This document shows positions 48,370 to 59,378 of a stretch of DNA of 64,000 nucleotides, one piece after another. Both the position numbers and the translations under genes were made by a program. The first letter of the stretch is position 1. Every line of letters starts with the position of its first letter. The DNA is from Mesorhizobium shangrilense (GTDB lineage Bacteria > Pseudomonadota > Alphaproteobacteria > Rhizobiales > Rhizobiaceae), in NCBI RefSeq assembly GCF_040537815.1, contig NZ_JBEWSZ010000003.1, forward strand, positions 186,001 to 250,000, in the 5' to 3' direction. Under the pieces are notes generated by a model. That model saw only the letters and a list, made by a program, of their open reading frames with translations. It had not been told where the DNA came from and searched no databases.

Positions 48370-49390
48370 CGATGGCTCCGGTTGTGGTGGTGGACGAGGG
48401 GCAAGGTTCGCGGCAAAGTGAGTTGTTCCTCACTTTGAAGACGCTGCGGCCCCGTCTCCCCCGATCGTGGGATAGGTGGATCGGGGCAGCGCCGAGCCGG
48501 ATGAGCAACCGTCGTCATGTTGCCGGGCCTCACTCGAGCGTCACCCTTGGATGGATCGGAAGACCAGCGGCGCCGGTAGCTTTAGCTGAGGCGATCATGG
48601 AACAATTTCTCCATAGTCCGTGACGTGTCTGCGGATGACCGCGCATGTACCGTGCCAAATGAGAAAACCGTTTTGGCAATGTGATAAATCGGGCTCTGCT
48701 ATGTTGCGTATCCGACATTGTCGGACATTGGACAGCGCCGAACGCGAAGCGCTTGCGGCTTGGGACGATATCTTGCCCGTGCGGAAGACGATCGAGCGTG
48801 CTGCCGCGGCGGGGGATAATATGCGCCTCGAACCGGCCGCGGCACTGAGAGGGTTGGAATGGAGTGGCGAAGCTGGTGAAGACCTGGAGACGATGGTGGT
48901 TACCGCGGAACGCTTCCTCGACAAGCAGGCCAGGGTCGCAACGAGCAGAGGAGTCAGGAGCGTGGTTGGCCGGAAGGGGAGCCGGCCGCCGGGCGACTCG
49001 CAGTGGAAGGGTGCTGCACCGCACACTCGGTATCGTGTGTGAAGAACGCATTGTCAGTGTTGGCCAGATTGAGCCGTGATGCTCTCGTAGAGGTTGCCCC
49101 CGTGGTTTTCGTCAGTGCAGATCGGGCGGAATTAGCAGCGCCAAAGGTTCGAGCGATTTTTAGATGCCAGCGTTTCTGCTTGCGTAATGACTTCGACAAA
49201 GGCGCATCCGTTTTTCGCATCCGTGAGATTGAGCGAGCGCCCATCGCCCAGCTCCCGTGCCGGGTCGTGTAGTCGCGAAAGAAGGCGGGTTAAAGCGCCG
49301 CGACGTTGATCCCGCAAATCCGGATCTTCCGTACTCCCGGCCCTCAACACTGACAGCTACGGTACGAGGCAGTGGGCGCCCCATAGGAAA
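48370..49390. other. about 1 kb without a confident gene
   Basis: A plus-strand frame from 48702 (MLRIRHCRTLDSAEREALAAW, running to 49042) has a start faintly like a Crp-type regulator but no further family match. Another frame at 49003-49272 is also unassigned. The divergent M16 promoter should lie near 48370-48450. Confidence 0.4.
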
Positions 49391-49800
49391 TCAAGGGTCT
49401 TGCTGACGCACACGGGAATGCGGTCGGCGGGGCCGCCGATACCATCGCAATGCTCGAGCGCCATGGTCAGCGCGCCGCGCGTGACCTTGGGCCATGGCTG
49501 GCTGACGCCATCGTCGCCGGTAGGCTCGGGTGGCCGCGCGCGGTCCCTTTGCTCGGCGCCTATCTGGGTGTCTCACCATCAGCGTATGAGGAGGCTTGCC
49601 ATGTAATGGGCCAGGAAGTCGCCGCGATCGTGATTGCCTGCATCCTGCAGCGCGCTCAGCACATCAACTCGGCAGGCGATTGTCTGCGGGTGCTGACCGA
49701 CAAGGCGAGGGCAGGGCAGTTCTCTGTCGGACCGATGCTGATGGCCGCGCTGAAAGCCAACGGGGCGACGGCGAGAATGACGGATGACCATCTTGGCGGA
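49391..49800 (+). pseudogene. chimera ending in a RepC C-terminal fragment
   Basis: From about 49563 the frame reads LGVSPSAYEEACHVMGQEVAAIVIACIL, then QHINSAGDCLRVLTDKARAGQFSVGPMLMA, the C-terminal part of RepC, the replication initiator of repABC plasmids. The upstream part (MLERHGQRAARDLGPWLADAIVAG, WPRAVPLLGA) resembles DUF1403 proteins, so two gene scraps were joined in frame. No RepA, RepB or origin accompanies it. Confidence 0.65.
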
Positions 49801-49971
49801 GCGATCTCGACCAAGCCGGCCGTTTTTATGAGTTTCGAGGAGGTTCTGGACGGACCAAGGCGTCCAGAACCTGGCTTCATCGCGAAGTTGCGGAGTGAGG
49901 CTTGGGTTTTGAACCGGGATGCCGGCGATCTTGGCGCGCTTGGCCGCCGCTTGTCGGCAAGGAATGCGCAT

Positions 49972-50160
49972 ATGGCGACTGGGACGGTGAGGTGGATCAA
50001 CGCCTCCAAAGGCTTTGGCTCTATTCAGCCGGACAATGGCGGGCAGGACGTTTTCGTTCACATCTCGGCCGTGGAGCGAGCTGGCCTGAAGATCAATTTC
50101 GAGATCGAGCAGGAGCGACGAACCGGCAAATCGTCAGCTGGGAACTTAAGTAAAGCGTAA
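49972..50160 (+). CDS. cspA: cold-shock protein with internal deletion
   Basis: A 62-residue OB-fold protein; the ATG at 49972 has AAGGA nine bases ahead. RNP1 (KGFGSIQPD) and RNP2 (VFVHISAV) are intact. Compared with usual alphaproteobacterial CspA (about 69 residues) roughly seven residues are missing after VERAGL, in the loop before the fourth strand (KINFEIEQERRTGKSSAGNL). The fold may tolerate this, but function is uncertain. Confidence 0.8.
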   Translation: MATGTVRWINASKGFGSIQPDNGGQDVFVHISAVERAGLKINFEIEQERRTGKSSAGNLSKA

Positions 50161-50192
50161 AGGCGAGCTTGATTCGACCTAGGTAAAATTTT

Positions 50193-50411
50193 CTAAGCTG
50201 GCGGCATTTCGAAGATCATTGACAAGCCTCGATTCGCCGCCATCTCGACGATCAGTTGTTCGATCGCCTGATCAGAGACGATCGACTGCGTCAGAGTCCG
50301 AACCTGCTTGACGAGATCATGGACCGGCAAAGGACCAACATCCGTGTCATCGAGCAGTTTGCCGATCTCGATCACCACATCCGCATCGATATCGCGTGGC
50401 AGGTCTCGCAT
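50193..50411 (-). CDS. small hypothetical protein
   Basis: A 72-residue acidic product starting MRDLPRDIDADVVIEIG with GAGGAGA upstream. It is helical with no named domain. It is possibly a small regulator; that is only a guess from size. Confidence 0.5.
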   Translation of the reverse strand: MRDLPRDIDADVVIEIGKLLDDTDVGPLPVHDLVKQVRTLTQSIVSDQAIEQLIVEMAANRGLSMIFEMPPA

Positions 50412-50763
50412 GTGCTTCTCCTCGATGATAGGTAACATCGCGCCGTTTTACCTGGCTGTCGAGTGCGACAGACGAAACGCCTGCGTAACGGGAAAAGAGG
50501 TATTGATGCAAGTCGCGCCATCAACCGGTGATATATTGATGAAAATATGTCTGCCTCGCCTCGACTGTCGGCCGCAAGGCGAGATATGCGTGCATGTCTG
50601 AGATGACGACGTGCCGCCACTGACATCAACAGACCGACCGTTCATGGCTATTTTTATCCCTCCGCGACGCGAAGCTTCGCCTCCAGAGGAATGGACGACT
50701 GGAGCCCGATGACACTGTTGCAGAAGAACTTGAGAGAGCGGCCGATCGCATAACGGATATCCC

Positions 50764-51072
50764 GTGCGCAGACTTGCAGATTATCCTGCGCCGCGCTGCC
50801 CTCATGCTCAGAAACGTCGCCGGCGTGCATTGGAACCGGCGACCGAGGATGCCCTTATCTCCATCGCCGCTGAAATGAAAATTGGGAGATCGGATCTCAT
50901 CAAGATCATTTTACGGGAGTGGTTGGAGACGAATGCCTATTTGCCGGTGGTCGATGAGGCGACACGGAGGGAAGCGCGTGATCTCGGAATTGCTGTGGCA
51001 CAGGCTCGTAATATTTTTGACGTTGTATTAGCGCACAAGGGTTCAGAATCGCGCGCACGGACTTCCAGGTAG
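50764..51072 (+). CDS. hypothetical, ribbon-helix-helix-like
   Basis: A 102-residue product. TEDALISIAAEMKIGRSDLIKIILREWLE has the length and charge pattern of a ribbon-helix-helix DNA-binding segment. The N-terminus is basic. No toxin partner is adjacent. Confidence 0.45.
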   Translation: MRRLADYPAPRCPHAQKRRRRALEPATEDALISIAAEMKIGRSDLIKIILREWLETNAYLPVVDEATRREARDLGIAVAQARNIFDVVLAHKGSESRARTSR

Positions 51073-51154
51073 TCGGACTTCCGGAGCGAGCGCTACAAAG
51101 CTGGCCAAGGACCGGAATGAGCTTCGCTCGTGAGATAAGAAAGTCGACGAGAGG

Positions 51155-51448
51155 ATGATCGTGATGACAAGTAGCATGCGGCCGATGAAGGCGAGTGAGA
51201 TTCCAGCCTTCGTCGACCAAGTGATCGGGGCCGGCTGCGATATCTGCGCTATCGGCCACAGAGGCTATGTACTCGGTGACCTGGAGGAGATGGTGACGGC
51301 GGCGGAGGATCTCAAACGCATAGGCGAAGAGTTTGGCGATCGTGATTTTTTGCTACCGGAGATCGTCGCCTACCTGCGCTCGATTGGTCGGTACATAGAA
51401 CCCGGCTCGCCAGCTTCGCATTGGTCCGAAAATCAGAAAACACAGTAG
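51155..51448 (+). CDS. hypothetical protein
   Basis: A 97-residue product, start supported by GAGAGGATG just upstream. IPAFVDQVIGAGCDICAIGHRGYVLGDLEEM and FLLPEIVAYLRSIGRYI are its ordered parts. Families of this look are common in rhizobial islands without known function. Confidence 0.5.
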   Translation: MIVMTSSMRPMKASEIPAFVDQVIGAGCDICAIGHRGYVLGDLEEMVTAAEDLKRIGEEFGDRDFLLPEIVAYLRSIGRYIEPGSPASHWSENQKTQ

Positions 51449-51520
51449 AGAAAGGCGCTCAGTCGGCAACCTACGACCGCTCGCTGTCACAGGGATCGGC
51501 TAGGGGGCGGTTCGCGGCAT

Positions 51521-52189
51521 TCAGCGGCGGCCGAAGGCCAGGACCTCGGCTGTATAGGTCTCCACCACCAGGCTGAAGGGCTGGTTCGCCCCGGTATAGA
51601 GGATGGCCCGGTGCCGCAGCACCTCGTGGGGAATGACCAGCGCCCCCTTCCCCGCCGCCGGCAGCGGCGTGTCCATCTCCCATCCCTTGGGCAGCGGCGA
51701 CCACAGCAGCTCGGCGCTAATGGTCTGGCGGCGGAAGTGCAGCGGCTGGACCACCTTCCCGAAGGGCTGGTCGGTGGTGTCGAGCACCTGGTTCATCTCG
51801 GGTGTGAGGCGCGACGGGACGTACCAGTTATCGGCCTCGGAGAGCACGAGCTCGCCACAGGCGAGCTGCACGCGGCGGTAGTGCACGGGTTCGTCAGCGC
51901 TGATGCTCAACGCTTGGCGGGCATTATCCGGCAGCAGTTTGTGGTCGCCCTTCACGCGATGGGCAACGATCTTCGCCTCCGGCGCCAGCCCGTGGTCACC
52001 ACACCACCGTTCCAGCGTGAGCGTAGCGCTGGGGTGGCTGAGCAGGTCGGCGTTGAGGGTTTCCACCAGAGCCAGGGCTTGGATGCGGGAGGCGGTGTCG
52101 TTGGTGAAGGGGGTGCGGGCCTCGGAGGGTGACCCGACGGTCACCATCATGGCGAGGAAGGCTGCTACGATGAAATTTCGAATACCCAT
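51521..52189 (-). CDS. secreted UbiC/UTRA-like protein
   Basis: A 222-residue protein with a signal peptide (RNFIVAAFLAMMVTVGSPSEA). The mature part has VHYRRVQLACGELVLSEADNWYVPSRL and TDQPFGKVV, the pattern of the chorismate-lyase (UbiC)/UTRA fold. Export argues against ubiquinone synthesis; it is probably a periplasmic ligand-binding relative. The start at 52189 follows AAAGGA. Confidence 0.65.
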   Translation of the reverse strand: MGIRNFIVAAFLAMMVTVGSPSEARTPFTNDTASRIQALALVETLNADLLSHPSATLTLERWCGDHGLAPEAKIVAHRVKGDHKLLPDNARQALSISADEPVHYRRVQLACGELVLSEADNWYVPSRLTPEMNQVLDTTDQPFGKVVQPLHFRRQTISAELLWSPLPKGWEMDTPLPAAGKGALVIPHEVLRHRAILYTGANQPFSLVVETYTAEVLAFGRR

Positions 52190-52283
52190 GCGATGAAATC
52201 CTTTGCGTTGTGTTACGAAGCGGCGTTTGCAAACGCAGCCTGTGCGCGAATTGAAAACATGGCGGCGCAGCCGCAACCACGAA

Positions 52284-52368
52284 ACGCACCCTGCGCGCGA
52301 CCGCTGTTCGCGATAATGCCGCAGCACCTGTTGCGCATCGCGAAAAGATGGCGCGCACAGGGTGCGGT
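52284..52368. repeat. long nested palindrome (REP-like)
   Basis: CGCACCCTGCGCGCG near 52285 pairs with GCGCGCACAGGGTGCG near 52351. Inside, TTCGCGAT (52307) pairs with ATCGCGAA (52337). Transcribed in either direction it folds into an 85-base stem. Similar palindromic units are dispersed in Rhizobiales genomes. Confidence 0.65.
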
Positions 52369-52552
52369 CTTATAAGTAGCGCCGCTCTTACAGAGCCCTT
52401 CGCAGCCTGGGCTACCGCGCCGAAAAGTGTGCCGGCCGCGACTAGCAAAACTATGAGTGTGATTCTCCCTTGGCAACCCCCTGAGTGGCTCATGGGCTCA
52501 AACGGTGTATTTGGCGCAGGCGAGAGGGTTCTGCGAGCTAACAAAAAGTATT

Positions 52553-52730
52553 AAGGCCCGTTTACAGTCATAGGCTTTGCGAGGAACGCAGCGACAAGAT
52601 TGACGAGGCCCGCAAAGCAGTCGTCGGCCTTCTTCGTAGCCCGGTGCGATGCGTCGGAATGCCTTGAGTGGCAGAAGGAGTTCTCCACCAGATGACGCCA
52701 TCTGGGATACGCCCGGCCCGATCGGCCTTG
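52553..52730 (-). pseudogene. IS5-type transposase C-terminal remnant
   Basis: Combining two frames gives VENSFCH, LKAFRRIAPGYEE and an ending with LVNLVAAFL, the ENxFxxLKxxRRIATRYDK tail of IS5/IS427-type transposases. The rest is lost. Confidence 0.65.
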
Positions 52731-52939
52731 GATCGGATGACCGCTGCGGCGCACAGCAGCCCGTCAACGAGACCGCGCCGTAGGCCATGGCGAGCGTGCC
52801 GACCACCGCTTGGCAAGAAAGCCCGCCCTATGGCGAACAGAATGAATTCAGTCATTGGCGTCCTCAATTGAAGTACCGCCGTATGGTGCCCTGGATCGGG
52901 CAAGGACGCCGGCCCCCTGTAGGCAAAAAAGGTTCGCCC

Positions 52940-52970
52940 AAAGAAAAAGGGCGGCACCGCTGCCGCCCTT
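52940..52970 (-). terminator. groEL terminator
   Basis: AAGGGCGGCA and TGCCGCCCTT flank a four-base loop; on the minus strand TTTTTCTTT follows, giving a standard intrinsic terminator about 20 bases past the groEL stop. Confidence 0.85.
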
Positions 52971-52988
52971 TCTTGGGGTACGTGGGCC

Positions 52989-54647
<1,659 letters not shown>

Positions 54648-54709
54648 TTACTCCTGGGCATTTCGCCCGAAATTCCGATTGGATGGTGCGGATGAAAGGC
54701 GGCGGCGTG

Positions 54710-55006
54710 TCAGCCGATGATGCCCATGATGTCGGATTCCTTCATGATCAGAAGGTCTTCGCCATTGAGCTTGACTTCGGTGCCCGACCACTTGCCGAAC
54801 AGGATGCGGTCGCCAGCCTTGACGTCCAGCGGGACGAGCTTGCCAGCTTCGTCACGAGCGCCGGAGCCGACGGCGATGATTTCGCCTTCCTGCGGCTTTT
54901 CCTTTGCCGTATCCGGGATGATGATCCCGCCGGCGGTCTTGGATTCGGATTCGACCCGGCGAACGACCACGCGGTCATGAAGCGGGCGGAACTTCGACTT
55001 TGCCAT
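54710..55006 (-). CDS. groES: co-chaperonin GroES
   Basis: A 98-residue protein: [16 protein letters not shown], the mobile loop [19 protein letters not shown], and [14 protein letters not shown]. It caps the GroEL ring. It is the first gene of the groESL operon and is preceded by a CIRCE operator. Confidence 0.97.
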   Translation of the reverse strand: MAKSKFRPLHDRVVVRRVESESKTAGGIIIPDTAKEKPQEGEIIAVGSGARDEAGKLVPLDVKAGDRILFGKWSGTEVKLNGEDLLIMKESDIMGIIG

Positions 55007-55060
55007 TTTTGGATGTCTCCCTGGTACGGATGTTGAATGGTTCTCAGTTGCCGGAGAGCG

Positions 55061-55087
55061 TTAGCACTCGACCCAAGCGAGTGCTAA
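55061..55087 (-). promoter_or_regulatory. CIRCE operator (HrcA)
   Basis: TTAGCACTC, nine bases, GAGTGCTAA is a perfect CIRCE element 55 bases before groES. HrcA represses through it at normal temperature. Confidence 0.95.
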
Positions 55088-55173
55088 CGTGGCGGTGAGA
55101 TAGGCCGTAGGCAGGGACTAGTCAAGACGGAAGGTCGGCCGTCGGACCCATGGGCGGGAATTGGCGCCGATAT

Positions 55174-55290
55174 CAGGCCGCGACCGCGTCCTGGAACGCC
55201 TTGGCGAGGTCCGTCTTTTCCCAGGAGAAGCAAGCGTCGCTGCCGGCCTGCGGCCAAATGGCCGTAGGACGAGGTCTGGGCAGATCGGTT
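55174..55290 (-). pseudogene. metK: metK 3' fragment
   Basis: Minus-strand reading gives SYGH and, after a frameshift, CFSWEKTDLAKAFQDAVAA then a stop, resembling the last residues of S-adenosylmethionine synthetase. Only the tail is present. Confidence 0.5.
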
Positions 55291-55330
55291 TCCGACAACC
55301 ATATGCTCGTCATGTGAGGGGCACTCGGTC

Positions 55331-56533
55331 CTACCGAACAGGCAATGGCGGCATTTCACCATCGGCCGTCCGCCAGATCCAGGAATCGAACTCCGGTCGG
55401 GATGCGATCAATTCGCCCAGCGTTTCCTCATATGCGCCATCGGAAGAAGGAGGAACGACGTAAAGTCCAACCGTTCGTGGCGGAATTTGCAATATCGCGG
55501 CCACGGCCGGCTTATCCGCCGGCAGGTTGTAGCGCAGACTCTTCACGCTGCGCTCTCTTACCCTGGCGAGCGCATCGAGCAACTTCTTTTCATAGGCGGA
55601 CTCGTAGGGCACCCAATTCTCCGCCACCACCATGACTGCCATTTCCTCGATCACCGCCAGCCCCGCCGGTGTCAACCCAAAGGTGGCAATGGCGATCAAA
55701 TGCGATGCCTCATCTGCACCCCAGAGAGCCATCTCGTTTTCAAAACGGGTTTGAAGCCGACGATGAAGGCTCTCATCCAGCAAGAACACGAACCCCGGCA
55801 TGTGCTTGACGATTAACTTGTGGCCGCTGCGAGCCGTGCCGAATTCTTTGACCTCGCCGACAAGGATCATCAGCTTTCTGGGACCGCTCTTCGGGGGCAG
55901 CGCGGAAGCAAGCGCCTCTGCGCGCCTTTGCTCGATCACCGTTTTGTCGGCGGACCGGAACGGCTCTGGCACGAACAGGATTTTGCTGAGTGGACCGCCC
56001 CTGACCGTCATCTGTCCGGCGGCTTCGACGAGGTGCCGCCGGATATTCCACCAATGGCGCTTACCAGCCCATCGCGACATCCAGACGGTGAGTTCGGCTT
56101 CATGCCAAAGGTAATGAAGTAGACTGCGCAGGGACAGTTTCTTCGTGTCCCCGACCACGCTGTCCGAGCCTCCGGCGCCCACAGGAGACGCCGATCGAGC
56201 GCCAACTTTCGAAAGACTGAAATCCAGCTTGAGCGCCGCCATCCCGGTCTCTGAATCGACCTGGATCGCGCCGCCCATGAGCATGCCAAGGCCGGAGAGC
56301 TCATCTGGCGGCTCGTAGGCCGAGCAGGAGGGATCATGCCCGTCGCCCGAGAGCGGCATTCGCTTGACGATATACTGGTCGCCGACCTGTGCGATGTACA
56401 TCGCCACACCCGGCTCCTTGCACAGGCAGAGTGGCCGACTCTTGCGCTGGTAGGCATCCGCCAGCACGACCTGCAGGTCAGACGCCGATTCCTCTATGAC
56501 CTGGTCAGCAATTCTGAATCGTCGCATCTCCAT
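55331..56533 (-). CDS. DUF1173 family protein
   Basis: A 400-residue protein with the family's N-terminal pattern PLCLCKEPGVAMYIAQVGDQYIVKRMP, then DPSCSAYEPPDELSGLG. The middle is basic and helical (HYLWHEAELTVWMSRWAGKRHWWNIRRHL). DUF1173 genes occur in conjugative plasmids and integrative elements of Rhizobiales. The role is unknown. It is divergent from the DUF932 gene. Confidence 0.85.
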   Translation of the reverse strand: MEMRRFRIADQVIEESASDLQVVLADAYQRKSRPLCLCKEPGVAMYIAQVGDQYIVKRMPLSGDGHDPSCSAYEPPDELSGLGMLMGGAIQVDSETGMAALKLDFSLSKVGARSASPVGAGGSDSVVGDTKKLSLRSLLHYLWHEAELTVWMSRWAGKRHWWNIRRHLVEAAGQMTVRGGPLSKILFVPEPFRSADKTVIEQRRAEALASALPPKSGPRKLMILVGEVKEFGTARSGHKLIVKHMPGFVFLLDESLHRRLQTRFENEMALWGADEASHLIAIATFGLTPAGLAVIEEMAVMVVAENWVPYESAYEKKLLDALARVRERSVKSLRYNLPADKPAVAAILQIPPRTVGLYVVPPSSDGAYEETLGELIASRPEFDSWIWRTADGEMPPLPVR

Positions 56534-56895
56534 GCTCCGGACGCCGCCGCATCCCCTTGATGCGCATTGATTCATGGTTTCGCGATTGAGGCAACCGCCA
56601 TTGTTCTCGCCATCGGGCGAATGCGCCGGCGAGGGCGTGGCTTGGCTTATCCCGGTGGTGACCAGCCACTGGGAATACTGGGGCGCGTCTCGCCGCAGGA
56701 CCGGATTGCGGTTGCGCTGGGGCCGGCCTGCGGCCAGTCCTCACCTTTCGCGCAGATCTCTGACGCAATAGCTGCCGCAGCGACAGCGCTTGTGCCTGGC
56801 TTGGCCGGCGCCGGGAGGGAGAGGGTGGAGCGGAATGCTGGCGGCGGGTGAAGGCCGGGAGAGAGGCTCCTGGCACCCGCCGCGGAGCAAGAGCT
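56534..56895. other. divergent intergenic region
   Basis: No gene is convincing here. It must hold the promoters of the DUF1173 gene (left) and of the DUF932-to-helicase series (right). The GGAG ribosome site of the latter is at its right end. Confidence 0.5.
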
Positions 56896-58092
56896 ATGAC
56901 CCAGATGGAAATTCAGGCGCCGAACCGGATCGGGAACAATGGTTACAAGGTGGATGTCAGCCGCGGCCAGCGCATTGGCCGCGTCTCGTCTGAGTGGTTC
57001 AACCGCCCGCCGGACGAGCGATATCTTTCGTTGGCCGATCTCCACAACTCGGTGAAGCAGCGATCCGATCGCAGCCGTACGCGCATCGTCGAAAGCGAGG
57101 CAATCCGCGTCGAGGCCAGCCGCGACAATCCCGAGCGCCTGACACTGATGCTGCCGCAGGCAGACACTCCCGTCGCCCCGACCCACTGGAGCTTCGGGCA
57201 GCTCGCCGGCCTCGTCGGAGCGCCGGCGAATTACCTGCGCCAGCTTCCGGCGCCGCTCGCCGGCATCAACCTGCAATTCGGCCTCACCTCACATAGGGCC
57301 GAACAGGTGAAGACGCTGGAGATCGAGAACGGCCGCCTTGAGCTTCGTGCCGTCACCGGGCCCGACTATGGCAGGATTTTCGACCATGAGCTGGTCGAGG
57401 CCGTGCAGAAGATTGCCGGCAACGGGACCGGAGATACGCGCTGGAAGGTGCCGGGCGTACTCGAATGGTCGACGGGAATCTACAACCCCAATGTCGACAT
57501 CTCCAAGGACACGACGACGCTTTATGCCTCGGACCGCGACATATTTGTATTCTTGGTTGACGACCTGAATCCCATCGAAGCCGGGCGACTGCCGAACGGC
57601 GATCCGGATCTTTTCTTCAGGGGCTTTTACGCCTGGAACAGCGAGGTCGGCTCGAAAACCCTTGGAATTGCAAGCTTTTACCTTCGCGCAGTGTGTTGTA
57701 ACAGAAATCTCTGGGGCGTCGAGGATTTTCAGGAAATCACCATCCGCCACTCCAAATACGCCGCCTCGCGCTTTGCACTCGAAGCCGAGCCGGCACTGAT
57801 CCAGTTCGCCGAATCCTCGCCCATGCCCTTCGTCAACGGCATCAAGGCAGCGCGCGAGCGCATCGTCGCCCGGGACGACGACGATCGCACGACATTCCTG
57901 CGCAAGCGCGGCTTCTCGAAGGGTGAAACCACGAAGATCATCGAAGCCGTGCTCAGCGACGAAGGCCATCCGCCAACGTCGGTTTTCGATTTTGTGCAGG
58001 GCATCACCCGTGTTGCTCGCGACAAGCAGCACCAGGATGTCCGGCTCGAACTGGAAGGCAAGGCCAAGAAACTGTTCGACCTCGCTAACTGA
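56896..58092 (+). CDS. DUF932 family protein
   Basis: A 398-residue protein. I start at MTQMEIQ with GGAG ahead rather than at the upstream ATG 56848. Family pattern: HWSFGQLAGLVGAPANYLRQLP, LRAVTGPDYGRIFDHELV, LYASDRDIFVFLVDD and RGFYAWNSEVGSKTLGI. DUF932 (LGT/phage-plasmid-associated) proteins are typical of mobile elements; the biochemical role is unknown. Confidence 0.88.
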   Translation: MTQMEIQAPNRIGNNGYKVDVSRGQRIGRVSSEWFNRPPDERYLSLADLHNSVKQRSDRSRTRIVESEAIRVEASRDNPERLTLMLPQADTPVAPTHWSFGQLAGLVGAPANYLRQLPAPLAGINLQFGLTSHRAEQVKTLEIENGRLELRAVTGPDYGRIFDHELVEAVQKIAGNGTGDTRWKVPGVLEWSTGIYNPNVDISKDTTTLYASDRDIFVFLVDDLNPIEAGRLPNGDPDLFFRGFYAWNSEVGSKTLGIASFYLRAVCCNRNLWGVEDFQEITIRHSKYAASRFALEAEPALIQFAESSPMPFVNGIKAARERIVARDDDDRTTFLRKRGFSKGETTKIIEAVLSDEGHPPTSVFDFVQGITRVARDKQHQDVRLELEGKAKKLFDLAN

Positions 58093-58150
58093 TCCGGCTC
58101 CTCGGCAAAGCGGCTCATCGCACCGTCGGCTTTCCGATCATCGCCACTCC

Positions 58151-58187
58151 AAGGCGCCGCTCCTCCCAGCCAGGAGGACGGCGCCTT
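58151..58187 (+). terminator. hairpin terminator after DUF932 gene
   Basis: AAGGCGCCG and CGGCGCCTT, with CTCCTCC/GGAGG extending the stem, are followed by TTCGTTG. This is probably a terminator or processing site. Confidence 0.6.
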
Positions 58188-58248
58188 TCGTTGTGACGGG
58201 TCAGGAGGTCGTAGAGGACTTACGGCCGCCCATCGCGGAGCAAGCCTG

Positions 58249-58650
58249 ATGAGTAAAATCGCCCAGAATCCCATGCCCCTGCTGACGCCTAATCAGCGTG
58301 AACAGCTCCTCGCCAACGGCCGCCGGAGCGGCCGCGACCATGTCCCGGTGGTCAGGTTCTTCAATCCGGTCGACATCGGCACCTGGCTCGCCGCCGAGCT
58401 CGACGCGGACGGCGACATCATGTTCGGACTGGCGCAGCTGAACGAGCCGCCGGAACTCGGGTCCTTCAGCCTCGAAGAGCTTGCCACGCTCGAGCTGCCG
58501 TTCGATATGCATATCGAGCGCGACATCTTCTTCGCCAGCCCATATCCGCTCTCGGCCTATGTAGAAGCCGCGCGTGAGACCGGCAGCATCGCCGTAGCCA
58601 TCCGCATCCTTTCCAATGGCGCGCGGGCTGGACGCCGGGAGGGTGCCTGA
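58249..58650 (+). CDS. DUF2958 family protein
   Basis: A 133-residue protein. LLTPNQREQLLANG, VVRFFNPVDIGTWLAAELD, MFGLAQLNEPPELGSFSLEEL and ERDIFF are the DUF2958 signature. These are small accessory proteins of conjugative elements. The stop overlaps the next start (TGATG). Confidence 0.88.
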   Translation: MSKIAQNPMPLLTPNQREQLLANGRRSGRDHVPVVRFFNPVDIGTWLAAELDADGDIMFGLAQLNEPPELGSFSLEELATLELPFDMHIERDIFFASPYPLSAYVEAARETGSIAVAIRILSNGARAGRREGA

Positions 58651-59376
58651 TGCGCTTCCGTCCCTGGCCGAGACCCGAACCCTATCGGGACACATCGCGC
58701 AAACGCGCGGCCTTCAAGCGCAAGCAGCGCCTTGAGCGCGAGGCACTGCCGCTCTTCGCCGTAATCATCGCCGAAGGGCAGCATAGCGTCGACGAGGAAA
58801 TGGTCCGCCGCCACATCTGGTGGGATGAGCGCGAGCGCGAGCAGCGCGCCCAGGCGCTCCGCCCGCTGGCGCGAGGCCCGTGCGCGGCTGTTCGCGCTGC
58901 ACGACGGTCTCCGCCGCACTGTCCGAGAACTCTGGCGGGGTTGTCCCTATCCCGCTGATCCCACCTATCTGCTCGATCTGCTTCATCAGATCGCCGTCGG
59001 CCGCGTCGATCCTCAGCGACCGCCCTGGGTCTTCCACGGCAAGCTGATAGCGCGCACCACGCCTGATCCGTCCAGCTTTGACGACGCCTTCCGCCAGATC
59101 GGGCAGCGGAAGATCGGCGGCAGCCCGAAGACCACGCCGGCCGTCGAGTTCCTGTTTTGCGGCAATCTCGGTTCGGGCATCCTGTTCCTGCGCACCCGCG
59201 TCCGGCTCAACGATCCACCTGAGAGCTACTACACCCCTTCCAGCCACCGGCTGCGCGACTCCCATGCCAGCCGGCGCTGGCGCGCGGCCGGCAGAGGCAG
59301 AGGGCGGAGGGGAGGGTTCCTGACGGGTTTGGAGGTTCGGGGAGAGGCCCCGCACCGCCCGTCATGGAGACCCTGA
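58649..59376 (+). pseudogene. element-associated hypothetical, frameshifted
   Basis: The first frame starts MRFRPWPRPEPYRD and runs KRAAFKRKQRLEREALPLFAVIIAEGQHSVDEE to about 58865. The sequel WREARARLFALHDGLRRTVRELWRGCPYPADPTYLLDLLHQIAVG and TRVRLNDPPESYY lies in another frame up to 59376. Joined, they make one 240-residue protein. A one-base change or a sequencing error could explain it; programmed frameshifting is not indicated. Confidence 0.65.
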
Positions 59377-59378
59377 CC

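Noticed and set aside
50505..50601. 31-codon frame with AGAGG upstream
   Set aside because: It is short, lacks family resemblance or context and could easily occur by chance.
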